The position numbers were made by a program, and so were the translations under genes. The notes beneath the pieces are model-generated. The model saw only the letters and a program-made list of their open reading frames with translations. It had not been told where the DNA came from and ran no database searches. A stretch of 64,000 nucleotides of DNA from Desulforhabdus amnigena (GTDB lineage: Bacteria; Desulfobacterota; Syntrophobacteria; Syntrophobacterales; Syntrophobacteraceae): the NCBI RefSeq assembly GCF_027925305.1, contig NZ_BSDR01000001.1, positions 1,267,001-1,331,000 of the forward strand. Reading direction: 5' to 3'. Shown here piece by piece: positions 16,904 to 28,000 of the stretch. The number at the start of each line of letters is the position of its first letter. Position 1 is the stretch's first letter.

Positions 16904-19537
16904 TCAGCCCCTTTGCTCATTCATCCCGAGGTTGAGTGAGCGGTTCTCTTTTTTGCAGATCGATTCAATTTCATCCGCCGTCATTGGGAAGTTGTAAAGG
17001 AAGCCCTGCCCCAGCCTGCATCCCATTTCATTCAAAACCTGAGATTGTTCCTGAGTCTCCACTCCCTCAGCCAGGAGTTTCACCCCCAGATTGCTTGCCA
17101 GATTGACGAAAGCTTTGATGAGTGTTTTTGAACGTTCCGAATCACTTTTTCGATTTTCCAGATCTTGGATGAAGGATTGATCGATTTTCAAGCAATCCAC
17201 CGGAAGCCTCTGCAGGTAAGACATGGACGAGTAACCATTCCCGAAATCATCGATGGCTATGGTCACTCCTAAGTTACGAAGCTCCGTCAGCTGCATCCCC
17301 ACCCTCTTGTGGTCCTTCATGAAAATGCTCTCCGTCAGCTCCAGTTCGAGCCAGCGGGGTTCAAGTCCCGTCTCTTCGAGGATCAGAGACACCTGCTGAA
17401 CAAAATCGGATTCCATGAACTGCACCACCGACACATTGACGGCAACCCTGAAGGGGTCAAAGCCCTGCCTCTGCCAATCCGCATTGGTCCTACACGCTTC
17501 CCGCAACACCCAGTTGCCGATGGGAACGATCAGTCCGGTTTCTTCAGCGATATGAATGAACCTCTCGGGAGGAAGGCGGCCGATTTCCGGATGATTCCAG
17601 CGAATGAGGGCTTCGACGCCGATCATTTTCCTTTCCGGCAGTTCGTACTGCGGCTGATAATGAAGTTCAAATTCGTTGCGTTCTATGGCCTTTCGCAATT
17701 CGTTTTCGATCTCCAGTCGCTCGATAACCACGGCATTCATATCTTCAGTAAAATACCGGTAGCGGTTTCCTCCGTGATTCTTGGCATGGTACATGGCGAT
17801 ATCGGCACTTCTTTGGAGAGTCGTCGCATCCTGTCCGTCATCGGGCGAAATGCTGATGCCGATGCTTGCCCCAATGTGAAGTTTGCGGCCCTGCAGAATG
17901 AACGGTTTCTCCATGGTGTCCAGAATTCTTTGTGCCGTTCTCGCAGCATCCCCCCTCTCACGGATATCGGCCAGAACCACCATGAACTCATCTCCCCCCA
18001 TGCGCGCCAGGGTATCGCTTTTTCTCGTGCAATTCTCCAGTCGCTCAGCCACCTCTTTCAGCAGTTGGTCCCCTATATGATGCCCCAGGGAATCGTTGAT
18101 ATGTTTGAAACGGTCCAGATCGATGTAGAGCAGACCGATTTTGCCGCCGTAGCGCATGGTCCGGTTGAGAGCATGTTCCAGACGGTCGGCAATCAAGACC
18201 CGGTTGGGGAGCCCTGTGAGAGCATCGTGATGCGCCTGATGCGCCAGCCGCTCGGCCAACTGCCTTTGTTCCAGGGCGATGGCCGCCAGTTTGCTCGCCA
18301 TCTCCAGGAGTCTGAAATCCGAATCCGCCGGACGATGCGGTCTATGGTAATAGAGGGCGACCGTGCCAAAGGTCTGACCCTTTCCTGAAAGGATCGGCAC
18401 GGAGAGACAGGATCTGAGTCCATGCGCTACGGCCAAGTGTTGATATTTTTCCCATAGAGGACTTTTTTCAATATCCGCAGCCACTGCGGGCTGGCCGAAA
18501 TAGGCCGCTGACCCGCAGCATCCCGTCCTGGGGCCAATTTCCAGTCCGTCCATGTTCTTGACAAAATCCTCGCAAAATCCCCGGGCAGATCCTATAAAGA
18601 GCTGTTTTCCGCGCAAAAGGGAAACTGAACAGAGGGCGTCGTTTCTCTGGCTCTCCACCATTTCAACAAGTTGCGCAAGGATATCCTTGAGGGAGTGGCT
18701 GCCGATGACCATCTCGAGCACTCTGTTTCGTGCGGCTTCCAGAAGCTCCGCCTGTTTGCGCTCGGTGATATCCTGTATGGTTCCCGTAACTTCCACAGCG
18801 GTTCCGCCTTCATTGGAAACTACGGCCACATTCTGAAAAACGATGCGTTCCCTTCCATCGGGTAGAAGGATGCGATGATCGAAATTGGCGGACTTCCCAT
18901 GGTACAAGGCGGAATTGAAAAATTTGCAGACGGCGTCCCTGTCATCGGGGTGCACCCGGCTCAGGAAATCCTCATAGCGAAGAACAAGCTCGCCCTCCGG
19001 CAGGCAGCAGATCCTGCCCGTTTCATTCGAACAGTGGAACTCGTTCCTCCTTGCATCGAGCTTCCAGCTCCCCAGGCGGGCGATGCGCTGGGCCTCGGCC
19101 AGGCTCGCCTCACTTCTGCGGAGCTGTTCAACGGCCTGGCTCGCCCGCAGCATGTAGCGCACCCGTTCACTCAATATGATCCAGTTGATGGGTTTCGTGA
19201 CAAAGTCCGTGGCGCCGGCTTCGTAGGCACGATTGATGGATTCAATATCATCCATCCCGGTCACCATGAGGATGGGGACATGTTCCCCGGCAGGCATCTT
19301 TCGAATGGCCGCACATGCTTCGAATCCATCCATTACAGGCATCATGACATCCAGCAGCACGATCATCGGCTTCGAAGATTTGAACCGGGCAAGGGCCTCC
19401 TGCCCATTGGCGGCTTCCTCCACAGAAAAGCCGCCCTGCTGAAGAGCCTCCCGCAGCAAAAAACGCATGGTCAGCTCATCATCTACCACCAGAACCGAGG
19501 CTTTTTCCATGTCCGGGGAGAGATCATTCATGGGCAT
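16904..19537 (-). CDS. response regulator with PAS, GAF, GGDEF and EAL domains
   Basis: An 877-aa signalling protein. Order: receiver domain (VLVVDDELTMRF, phospho-acceptor in VLLDVMMPVMDG, KPIN), a PAS domain (about 150-270, ending TGTIQDITERKQ), a GAF domain (about 280-430), GGDEF with intact RMGGDEF, then EAL with intact GVEALIRWNHP and IDDFGNGYSS. Both c-di-GMP synthesis and breakdown motifs are complete, so the net activity cannot be predicted. Its start overlaps the stop of the hybrid kinase gene by 14 bases, which makes that kinase the likely phospho-donor. It is cytoplasmic, with no membrane segment. Confidence 0.93.
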   Translation of the reverse strand: MPMNDLSPDMEKASVLVVDDELTMRFLLREALQQGGFSVEEAANGQEALARFKSSKPMIVLLDVMMPVMDGFEACAAIRKMPAGEHVPILMVTGMDDIESINRAYEAGATDFVTKPINWIILSERVRYMLRASQAVEQLRRSEASLAEAQRIARLGSWKLDARRNEFHCSNETGRICCLPEGELVLRYEDFLSRVHPDDRDAVCKFFNSALYHGKSANFDHRILLPDGRERIVFQNVAVVSNEGGTAVEVTGTIQDITERKQAELLEAARNRVLEMVIGSHSLKDILAQLVEMVESQRNDALCSVSLLRGKQLFIGSARGFCEDFVKNMDGLEIGPRTGCCGSAAYFGQPAVAADIEKSPLWEKYQHLAVAHGLRSCLSVPILSGKGQTFGTVALYYHRPHRPADSDFRLLEMASKLAAIALEQRQLAERLAHQAHHDALTGLPNRVLIADRLEHALNRTMRYGGKIGLLYIDLDRFKHINDSLGHHIGDQLLKEVAERLENCTRKSDTLARMGGDEFMVVLADIRERGDAARTAQRILDTMEKPFILQGRKLHIGASIGISISPDDGQDATTLQRSADIAMYHAKNHGGNRYRYFTEDMNAVVIERLEIENELRKAIERNEFELHYQPQYELPERKMIGVEALIRWNHPEIGRLPPERFIHIAEETGLIVPIGNWVLREACRTNADWQRQGFDPFRVAVNVSVVQFMESDFVQQVSLILEETGLEPRWLELELTESIFMKDHKRVGMQLTELRNLGVTIAIDDFGNGYSSMSYLQRLPVDCLKIDQSFIQDLENRKSDSERSKTLIKAFVNLASNLGVKLLAEGVETQEQSQVLNEMGCRLGQGFLYNFPMTADEIESICKKENRSLNLGMNEQRG

Positions 19538-22500
19538 CCCTCGTCATTTCATTTTCCAGGGCCAACTTTGCCTTCTTGAATTCTTTCTTGATAATGTCCA
19601 CCAGAGGGACCGCCCCTTCCACCTCGCCATTGCGTGCCATGGCCTCGAGTTCCTTGCACTTTTCGGCAAGAGCGGTCGCTCCCAGATTGGCGCTTGAAGA
19701 TTTCAGGCTGTGAGCGATGTTTCGAATTTCCGCCGCACTTTCTCGGGAAGCGGCTTCTTCCAGAAGATCGAGCTGGGCCGGAGTACTGGAAAGGTACACG
19801 TCGATGATTTTTTTCAAAATGCCGGGCGTACCCCCCTGTTCGAGGGCGCGGATGTTGTCAAGCATTCTCTGGTTCAAAAGTCCAGAGAGGGATTCCGCAT
19901 CTACGGGAGGAGCATCCGAGGATGAAACGTCCCCCAACGGAGCTGCTTTCTCAGGAGAAGAATCCTCACTTACCGGCCTCGGCAGCCACTTCTCCATTAC
20001 CCCTCGCAACTGTTGCATCGTGAAGGGTTTGCTCAAATAGTCATCCATCCCTGCGGAAAGGCAATGGTCTTTTTCCCCGTCCATGGCGTGAGCCGTCAAA
20101 GCGACAATGGGGAGGGGGCGAAACTTTCCGTTTCCCGACTGTTTCAGGGCTTCATTTTCCCTGATCCTGCGAGTCGCCTCATACCCATCCATTTCGGGCA
20201 TCTGGCAATCCATAAAGAGAAGATCATAAGAGTGTGCTTCCAACGCCCGAAGGGCCTCCAACCCATTTTCGACAACATGCACCCGACATCCCAGGCGCTC
20301 GATCATTCCCCTGCTGACTTCCTGGTTGACCAGGTTGTCCTCGGCAAGAAGAACGAGCCCCTCAAGTGCACATTCACTCGCCGGTTGGCAGCTGCTCCCT
20401 TCTCCATCCGCTGAAGGCTCCGCCCCGTCACTATTCATTACAGCAGCAAGACAGGTATAGAGCTGAGACTGGCGGACGGGCTTGGTCAGATAGGCTTCGA
20501 TACCCGTTTGAAGGAATTTCTCCGAATCACCCTCGGAGCCGCCGGAGGCGAGCATGATGAGCCTCAGTCCCGACAGGGAGGGATCGGCCTTGATGGATTG
20601 CGCCAGCTCCAGGCCATTCATGCCGGGCATCATCATATCGAGCAGCACCACGTCACAGAGAGCGCCCCGCTCGGCGGCGTTACGCAGGAATTTGAGTGCC
20701 TCGGGTCCGCTCTTCACCTCATCATTCCTGATTCCTGCCTGGTCCAGTTGATGTTTCAGAATGCTGCGGTTGGTAGCGTTGTCATCGACAATCAACACAT
20801 GCAACTCCGAAAACTCCGGAGCGCACTGGAACACGGACGCATCCTCGAGGGAGGAACTCTCAAGGCAGGCCGTAAACCAGAAGGTAGATCCCCGACCGGG
20901 TTCGCTGCTGACTCCCGCGCCCCCTCCCATCATCGTACTGAGCTGCTTTACAATGGCGAGCCCGAGGCCCGATCCTCCGTACCTTCTTGTGGTAGACCCA
21001 TCAGCCTGGGAAAAGGTTTCAAAGATGTGCTCCTGAGCTTCCCTCGGTATGCCGATTCCTGTATCGCTCACCTCAAAGCGGAGGAAAACCTTCCCGTCGG
21101 TTTCCTCCTCTTTTTCCACCCGAATGACGACTTCCCCCCTATCCGTAAATTTAATGGCGTTGCCCAGCAGGTTGGTGAGGATCTGTCTCAACCGGTGAGG
21201 GTCACCCCTCAGATAAATTGGGATATCGGAAGATATGTAACATGCCAGTTCGATCTGCTTTTTATGTGCCGATTCCGCCAGGAGGTCCGTGATATCGTAC
21301 ACGGTTTCGTGCAGGTTGAAATCCGTTTGATCCAATTCCAGTTTGCCCACCTCTATTTTCGAAAGATCCAGGATGTCATTGAGGAGGGCAAGGAGGGTTT
21401 CTCCAGAAAAACGGACGGTATTGACAAAACGGCGCTGCTCCTTGCTGAGGCTAGTCGAGAGCAGCAGATCTGCCATGCCGAGCACGCCGTTCATGGGGGT
21501 GCGGATTTCATGGCTCATGCGCGCCAGGAAGTCCGATTTGGCACGGTTGGCGGCCTCGGCTTCCTCCTTGGCTTTCAAGAGTTCCTCTTCCGCCCGCTTT
21601 CGCTCGGTGATGTCCCTACCCACCGACTGGAATTCTTTGAAATGGCCTTCTTCATCGAGAATCATCCGGATGGTCCACTGGTGCCATCTTGTTCCACCCT
21701 CCAAGCTCAAAGCACGATATTCACAAGTCCCGGAAGGATTCGCAGGGCCAAAGGAATTCAAATGACTTTCCACGATCTCCCGATCCTGTTCGTCAACAAA
21801 AGAGGTAAAATTTTTCCCCACCAGTTGTTCCGGGCTCCTGCCGAAACAGCGGCAATAGGCTTCGTTGACAAAAGTGAGCGTCCCATCCTGGAGAAACCGG
21901 CAGATCATTTCCGTCTGGTCTTCCACGATGGCCCGGTAGCGCGCCTCGCTGGTGCGAAGTTGGCTCTGGGATTTTTCCAGGGATTCCAGCATATCGTTGA
22001 TCTTACCGCCAAGGCGGGAGAGCTCGTCTTTCCCCGAAAAGACCACCCGGTCCGAGAGTTCCCCCTTGGCTGCAATGGCATCCACATCGGTGCTGAGACG
22101 CCTCAAAGGCAGAAGAACCGTTTTTTCCAAGGCAAAGAAGACGACGGCACAAAAAACCAGCCCCGCTGCCAGAAGAAACAGGATGAAATAGTTCACGCTT
22201 GTACGGCCCTGCCTATAGATATCCCGGGGCATGCCCACCCGCACCGTCAGTGCGGGCTTCTGGTAGATATCTTTCAACAGCATGTATCCCGCGATGTCAT
22301 CCACCCCCGAAGTCACCACGAGGATGCCGTTATCTTCCCTCAAAAGCCTCTGCCATATGGAAGATGCATCATCGACCATCCGGCTATCATCGATCTGCAA
22401 TTCCAGGTGGGTTCGCTGCGCAATCCGTTTCAACTCGGCACCATCCAGATACCGTCCCATCATAAGGGTTCCGCGGATGGGGCCTTTACCAGCACTGTCG

Positions 22501-23009
22501 AGAATGGGGCGGGAGCTGATGAGGAGCGGCCCTTCGGGAAGAAGGAGAAGACCGTTGTGACTGCTTTTGGCATCAGTATGCTGCAAAAGAAGACCTCCGG
22601 AAAAAAAGTGTTCCGTAAGGCTCCCAGGAAAGGGAACCTCCTTTTCTTCCTCCAGGTCGAAAGCCTTCCCGAAAACCATGCGGCCCGAAGGATGGACGAA
22701 CGCGATGAGATTGACTTTGAGTTCCACGAAGGACTTGTCGGGCATATTGGTTTTGATGAATTCAGGGTCCTCACTTTCCATGAAATCATAGCTGTCGTCC
22801 CAGTTCGCCCAGTCGCCGGTCTTACTGTTCAGCGTGGCGACACTTTCAGAGATCTGCTCCTGAACCCGCTGCACATTCTGTTCGCTGTACCTTCTTTCCA
22901 GTATGGAAAATCCATGCAGGATAATGAACTGAGAAGCTGCGTAGAGAACCGCCACAAGAAGGCCGTTGGTAAACGCGACAGTGAGGAGCGTTTTTTTTCG
23001 AAGATTCAT
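19524..23009 (-). CDS. CHASE4 hybrid sensor histidine kinase with two receivers and HPt
   Basis: A BarA-like 1161-aa membrane kinase. An N-terminal membrane segment (about 8-30) is followed by a periplasmic CHASE4-type sensor (WANWDDSYDFM), a second membrane segment near 270-295, HAMP, PAS, HisKA (FLARMSHEIRTPMNGVLG), HATPase (NLLGNAIKFTD, GSGLGLAIVKQL), two receivers (VLIVDDNATNRS and VLLAEDNLVNQE, Asp in LLFMDCQMPEMDG) and a C-terminal HPt with AHSLKSSSANLGA. This complete internal phosphorelay probably ends on the receiver of the overlapping GGDEF-EAL gene. The signal is unknown. Confidence 0.93.
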   Translation of the reverse strand: MNLRKKTLLTVAFTNGLLVAVLYAASQFIILHGFSILERRYSEQNVQRVQEQISESVATLNSKTGDWANWDDSYDFMESEDPEFIKTNMPDKSFVELKVNLIAFVHPSGRMVFGKAFDLEEEKEVPFPGSLTEHFFSGGLLLQHTDAKSSHNGLLLLPEGPLLISSRPILDSAGKGPIRGTLMMGRYLDGAELKRIAQRTHLELQIDDSRMVDDASSIWQRLLREDNGILVVTSGVDDIAGYMLLKDIYQKPALTVRVGMPRDIYRQGRTSVNYFILFLLAAGLVFCAVVFFALEKTVLLPLRRLSTDVDAIAAKGELSDRVVFSGKDELSRLGGKINDMLESLEKSQSQLRTSEARYRAIVEDQTEMICRFLQDGTLTFVNEAYCRCFGRSPEQLVGKNFTSFVDEQDREIVESHLNSFGPANPSGTCEYRALSLEGGTRWHQWTIRMILDEEGHFKEFQSVGRDITERKRAEEELLKAKEEAEAANRAKSDFLARMSHEIRTPMNGVLGMADLLLSTSLSKEQRRFVNTVRFSGETLLALLNDILDLSKIEVGKLELDQTDFNLHETVYDITDLLAESAHKKQIELACYISSDIPIYLRGDPHRLRQILTNLLGNAIKFTDRGEVVIRVEKEEETDGKVFLRFEVSDTGIGIPREAQEHIFETFSQADGSTTRRYGGSGLGLAIVKQLSTMMGGGAGVSSEPGRGSTFWFTACLESSSLEDASVFQCAPEFSELHVLIVDDNATNRSILKHQLDQAGIRNDEVKSGPEALKFLRNAAERGALCDVVLLDMMMPGMNGLELAQSIKADPSLSGLRLIMLASGGSEGDSEKFLQTGIEAYLTKPVRQSQLYTCLAAVMNSDGAEPSADGEGSSCQPASECALEGLVLLAEDNLVNQEVSRGMIERLGCRVHVVENGLEALRALEAHSYDLLFMDCQMPEMDGYEATRRIRENEALKQSGNGKFRPLPIVALTAHAMDGEKDHCLSAGMDDYLSKPFTMQQLRGVMEKWLPRPVSEDSSPEKAAPLGDVSSSDAPPVDAESLSGLLNQRMLDNIRALEQGGTPGILKKIIDVYLSSTPAQLDLLEEAASRESAAEIRNIAHSLKSSSANLGATALAEKCKELEAMARNGEVEGAVPLVDIIKKEFKKAKLALENEMTRDAHE

Positions 23010-23387
23010 CTCTTGTTCCTGATCTCAAAGTTCATTGGAAGATATGCTCATTGTAAAAACATTCGTGGAGGGTTTACTCAACCGTTTTGAATATCGCGCT
23101 ATTCCTTTCCAAACTTGAATCTTTTTTGCGTTGCTCCATGAAAAAACCGTTTGGGTTGAAAAAATGAGAAACAGCCATTAATATTTAATTTGTTCTTCCC
23201 TGATTCAAAATATCCGATTTTGCATATTTCATTTCGGTCCGAATCCTGATGCGCATAGGGGATGACCGGCGCGAACAAAACATCATGCGGAACAAACCCA
23301 AACCGGGCGGGAAAGACCGCATTTTATCTTTTCTCGCCCCTATGACTTTACTGCAAGTGGTCGTTTTACTCGCAAGGGTGGATACCA
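23010..23387. other. intergenic region, divergent promoters expected
   Basis: A 378-base gap between the divergent hybrid kinase gene and the FtsX permease gene. The first half is AT-rich and should hold the promoters. I see no repeat, RNA gene or convincing coding frame in it. Confidence 0.6.
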
Positions 23388-24044
23388 GTGCCAAAGTCCG
23401 TACAAAGACAAGTCGTCCTGCCCTGGACTCAGGTGATAAAGATCTCTTTCAATTCCATACGGGTACGTTTCTTTCGAACCCTCATCACTACCCTCACCCT
23501 CACCCTTGCCGTTGCCTTTGTCACCTATATACGGTCGGGCTACGAGATTCTCAACTCTATTTGGCCCCATGCTGACGGCTCTCTTCAGGAAAGCATTCTT
23601 GCCAGTGGCTATGAACTCACGGGTGGTCGCTTCGGCACCAGCCCCAAAGACACATGGCTCGCCATTCTCTCACTCATGGTCTGCGTCGTGGGAATCGTCA
23701 ATGCGCAGCTCATGGCCGTTACCGAGCGGTTTCGAGAAATCGGCACATTCAAGTGCCTCGGTGCCCTGGACAGTTTCGTCGTCCGCATTTTTGTGTTCGA
23801 GGCGATTTACCAGGGCCTTCTTGGAGGTTTTTCCGGAAGCATACTGGGTATCATCGTAGCCACCGTGTCCATCTCGTTTAAGGCGGGATGGGCGGCCTTT
23901 CGCTGGTGGCCTTTTGGGGCAATGTTAAAAACTATCGGCTGGGGGGTGATTCTCGCAGATTTCCTCTCTTTACTTGGAGTCATCTATCCCGCTCTCGTGG
24001 CTGCAAGAATGCAACCCGCCGAGGCTTTGAGAACCGAGCAATAA
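23388..24044 (+). CDS. ABC transporter permease, FtsX/MacB type
   Basis: A compact 218-aa FtsX-family permease. One membrane segment lies near residues 28-46, and a cluster of three in the C-terminal half contains the FtsX motif VTERFREIGTFKCLGA, ending YPALVAARMQPAEALR. It lacks the large extracytoplasmic domain of MacB. The start is GTG at 23388 with AAGGG nine bases upstream. It precedes the ABC ATPase gene by about 300 bases, separated by a palindromic repeat. Together with the ATPase and the peptidase-permease fusion it would form an ABC export or mechanotransmission complex. Confidence 0.85.
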   Translation: MPKSVQRQVVLPWTQVIKISFNSIRVRFFRTLITTLTLTLAVAFVTYIRSGYEILNSIWPHADGSLQESILASGYELTGGRFGTSPKDTWLAILSLMVCVVGIVNAQLMAVTERFREIGTFKCLGALDSFVVRIFVFEAIYQGLLGGFSGSILGIIVATVSISFKAGWAAFRWWPFGAMLKTIGWGVILADFLSLLGVIYPALVAARMQPAEALRTEQ

Positions 24045-24200
24045 CTTCGGATATACTTCGCGGGGGTGAGATCCCGACTTTTTTAAGGTTTCAACCCGTT
24101 CACAGTATATCAACAGCATTACAGAATGTTTGGAGCCGCCTTTCTTCCTGCTGCACGACTTTTCTCTAATTCATGAAGCGTTATTAACTTGACATTATCA

Positions 24201-24284
24201 AATTTCATTTGAACCACGGAGACACAGAGGGCACAGGGAAAGACTTTCAAATGAAATCTTTGTGTTCTCCGTGTCTCCGTGGTT
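24201..24284. repeat. palindromic CACGGAGACAC repeat
   Basis: Two nested inverted repeats: ATTTCATTTGAA (24201-24212) with TTCAAATGAAAT, and AACCACGGAGACACAGAG with CTCCGTGTCTCCGTGGTT. The element is about 84 bases. It is non-coding, and a related copy lies at 50146-50217. Because it overlaps the first possible start of the ABC ATPase frame, it argues for the later start at 24339. Confidence 0.75.
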
Positions 24285-24338
24285 AATGTGACAATGCCGC
24301 ATGAAGCGTCATTCCTAAAGGTTCCCAGAGGTCAAAGT

Positions 24339-25073
24339 ATGGAAAGGGAAATTGTACATAATGTGGTTAGACTTTCCGATGTGACGAAGGTCTTCAGGAT
24401 GGGAAACATCCAGGTCGAGGCATTGAAAGGAATCAATTTTGCCATCAAGGCCGGTGAATACCTTTCCATCATGGGTCCTTCCGGCTCCGGGAAATCCACT
24501 CTTTTCAACATGATCGGAGCTCTCGACAAACCGACCACCGGCCGTGTCTTTATCGACGAGGTGGATGTGGCTCAACTGGACGCTTACGAACTGGCGTGGC
24601 TTCGGTGCCGGAAGATCGGATATATTTTTCAGACGTTCAATCTCATTCAGGTGATGACAGCTATCGAGAACGTAACATTGCCCATGATTTTTGCAGGCAT
24701 GAACCGGGACGAATACCTCGAAAAGGGAATGAATCTCCTGAAAATGGTGGGGCTCGCTGAACGCTACAATCACAAGCCGTCCGAACTTTCCGGGGGACAA
24801 CAGCAACGGGTGGCCGTAGCCCGGGCTCTAGCCAATGACCCCGCAATTATCCTGGCAGATGAACCCACCGGAAACCTCGATCTCACAACCGGCGAAGAAA
24901 TCATCACCCTCCTGAAACAGCTTTCGACCGAGCGAAACGTGACCATCATCTCCGCTACACATGATATCAAGATGTTGAATGTTTCCGATAGGGTCGTATG
25001 GATTCGTGACGGGCAGATCGACCGGGTCGAAGAACGTGAGAAATTGAAGATCTCCGTGGGGGAGGTGGCTTGA
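24339..25073 (+). CDS. ABC transporter ATP-binding protein, MacB/LolD type
   Basis: A 244-aa ATPase with all ABC motifs: Walker [11 protein letters not shown]-loop FQTFNLIQ, signature [15 protein letters not shown], Walker [12 protein letters not shown] and the switch His in SATHD. The start at 24339 has AGAGG six bases upstream; an earlier ATG at 24279 lies inside a repeat. It powers the FtsX-type permeases on either side: the downstream fusion gene starts within its last codons. Such ATPases usually drive lipoprotein export, peptide export or periplasmic enzyme control rather than import. Confidence 0.93.
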   Translation: MEREIVHNVVRLSDVTKVFRMGNIQVEALKGINFAIKAGEYLSIMGPSGSGKSTLFNMIGALDKPTTGRVFIDEVDVAQLDAYELAWLRCRKIGYIFQTFNLIQVMTAIENVTLPMIFAGMNRDEYLEKGMNLLKMVGLAERYNHKPSELSGGQQQRVAVARALANDPAIILADEPTGNLDLTTGEEIITLLKQLSTERNVTIISATHDIKMLNVSDRVVWIRDGQIDRVEEREKLKISVGEVA

Positions 25074-28000
25074 CAATCATGCACAGGAAATGGAAAAAAT
25101 TTCACAGCTCGCCCCTTGTGCTGGTTTACGCGCTTCTTTTTCTGACGATGGGAGCAGCATCGGACGCCCGCGCCCGGCAGGTTATGGATGATCTCTCTTT
25201 TTTCGCAAGCATCACCGACCGTTCGACGGGAAGTCCCGGCAGTGAGGAGGCTGCAGATTATATTTTGAAGTCTTTCGAAGAAGCCGGACTTTCGAATGTG
25301 GGAGTCCAGAAGTTTCTGACTCCCATTGCCGAAGTCGTTTCTGCATCCCTGGAAGTCTCGGGCGAAAAAGTGCAGGTCTATCCTTGGGGACCCAACATGG
25401 CCTACCTTCCCAGGACTCAGGAAGAGGGCCTGCGGGGCCCTCTCGTGTACGTTGGAGAAGGAAACCTCAACGATCTCAACGGAAAAGAAATTAAGGGCAG
25501 CATCGTGCTTATGGATATGGCTTCCTACGGCAACTGGATCAACGCCTCCATGCTCGGCGCTCACGCCCTCATCTATCTCGGTGAAGAAAATGCGAACGCC
25601 GGAGAGTATCGTGAGAAAAACACTCCCACTCCCATTGCATTTCCCCGGTATTGGGTTTCTCATGAAACAGCAGAAAAGCTCAAAGCCCTTGCCATAGAAA
25701 AGAAAGTTGAAGCCGTCGTCAAGTCCGAAGCCCGGTGGGAAAACAAGATGGTTCGCAATTGCTATGGCTTTGTTCCGGGAAAAGACCCCAAGCTCAGCAA
25801 AGAATTGATCGTTTTGGACGCTTTTTACGATGCATCCTCGCCGATCCTCGGCCTTGCGCCTGGAGCCGATGAAGCCACCTCCATCGCCGTCCTGCTGACT
25901 CTGGCGCAGCATCTGGCCCAAAATCCGCCCGATCGGACAGTTCTTTTCCTCGCCACTACCGGAAACGGGCAAAGTCTCGCCGGTATGAGGCAGTTCATCT
26001 GGTCCGTTACCACCCGAAAGAAACTTCTGAGAAAGGACAGCAAACAACTGCAGACAAAAAAGAAAGAAGTGGATCAGCAGTTGGACATTTTGCGAAGATC
26101 AGACCCTTTCTCCGTGCAGGAACTTCAGGAACAAGAACTTCTCTGGAATCTTACCCTTGAAAAGGCCAGGGACAAGGCGGATGCTCTCACCAGGGAGGTT
26201 CAATACCGCAAGATGCTTTCTCAGGAGGATGTTCAGGAAGACATAGAAGCGGCGAGAGCATACCGCCGTCTCTCCTGGCTTTCTGAAATGAGTGAAATGA
26301 CGTCGGACCAGCGCATCCTTGCCCTACAACTCGTAAAGGAAGCGGTCCCGGACCTCAAAAAATATCGGAAGGAATTGAAAAACAGACGTGATGTCCTCAA
26401 ATCCACCATCGCTCTCAGGAACATCATAGACGAATATAAGCCCGTTTTCTTTTTAAGCCTCTACCTCTCCTCCCACTCTTCCACCATCGGTCTGGTAGAA
26501 CTGGGGGACACTTACCCTGTTCGAGAAACCGTTCGGAGAATGATGAGGGCAGGCAGGCTCGTCAACCTGTTGAACCTGCTGGGTTCCAGAGTTGCTGAAA
26601 ACACAGGGCTTCCCAACATCATTAGAGATACGACTCGAGGGGGTTCGCCGGAGGGCGGCTTCGGCAAATCTTCTTCCATAAATCATCCCTGTTGCGATGT
26701 GGGAGCGTTGGCCGGTTTGCCCGCTGTTTCCCTCATGACCCTCGACGACTATCGCACATGCTGGACCACCCCTCAGGACACGCTGGACCGGGTCAACAAA
26801 AAAAATGTTGAAATCCTGTCACGTTTTCTGGCTCCCTTGTTCCAGGAACTTCTCTCTTATCCGGGTCTCCATACCATGTCGGAAGAGGGAGTCCGCGGCT
26901 TAGCCAGCCTGGAAGGGCAGGCCAAGTTTATTCGGCAGGGAGAGCTCTTTCCCGACCAGCCCGCACCGGACACCATCATCTCTGTTTTGCAGGGGGATTC
27001 CATTTTCAGGGCCATGGTGTTTCAGGATGGCACTTTCTTTATCCCGGGACTGGCCAACAAACGGGTGTCGCTGGAAAAACTCATTCTCGAACCCTACGGT
27101 CTGGATCCCAAGACGGGTCGGGTCGCCTGGACTGCGGACAAGGCACAGACCGGAAAGATCAATTACCGGATCAAAGTGAAGAGCGACCTGGCGAGCACAT
27201 CTCTGGTCATGTTCCACTGTCTGCAGACGGACGTGGTAGGGGTATTCAATCCCAGAAACCTGGGTTATCTCACCAAAGTTCAGCTCCTGGACGCAGCCAC
27301 TGAGGCCACTCCCCTTCGCTACTGGTATTCCAGAATAGACGGGCGGGACACCAAGGCCATCTCCCTTTTCCTCGAAAAAGGAACACGATTCAAACTCATT
27401 CTGTCCGAATCCCTGCTCAGCAAGGACTTTTTTCTCCTCAACAGCACGGAGGAAAACCCGACGGGAAAGGGTTTCCTCATAGGAAGTCCTCCCATCCTGT
27501 TTTTTCCGCCCTACCAGGTGGCAAGAGATCTGAAACTTCTTTTGGGAGAGCGGCTTGAAAACCTTTTCAAGCACGGAATCACCAATCGATATCTTCAGAC
27601 GCTCTATTCCACATCAGTTCAGCAGTTGGAAGAATCCAAGGCGGATCTTCAGAATACTTCATACGGGCCCCTCTGGCAAAAAGTGCACTCCGCCTGGGCC
27701 AAACTCGATGTCGTCTATGGAGAAATCGAAAGCACCCAAAGGGATGTTCTGACGGGCGTCATGTTTTTCATCGCCCTCTTTGTACCCTTTGCCTATTGCA
27801 TGGAGCGGTATCTTTTTTGCTTCCGCAGCATCTATCAACAAATCATAGCTTTTTTTCTGATTCTCGTAATGACGATCTTCATCATCAGGGCCTTGCATCC
27901 CGCTTTTTATCTTACCTACAGCCCCATGGTGGTCATCATCGCCTTTTTCATCGTGGGTCTTTCCATTTTGGTTTCATGGATCATTTTCATGAGGTTCGAA

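Noticed and set aside
11000-17000. CRISPR array near the RAMP operon
   Set aside because: I looked for regularly spaced direct repeats of 24-40 bases around and between the operon genes and in the rest of the window and saw none.
20508-23090. Long open frame (860 codons) on the plus strand
   Set aside because: It lies fully antisense to the hybrid kinase, has no recognisable domain and no ribosome site; it is a by-product of codon use of the true gene.
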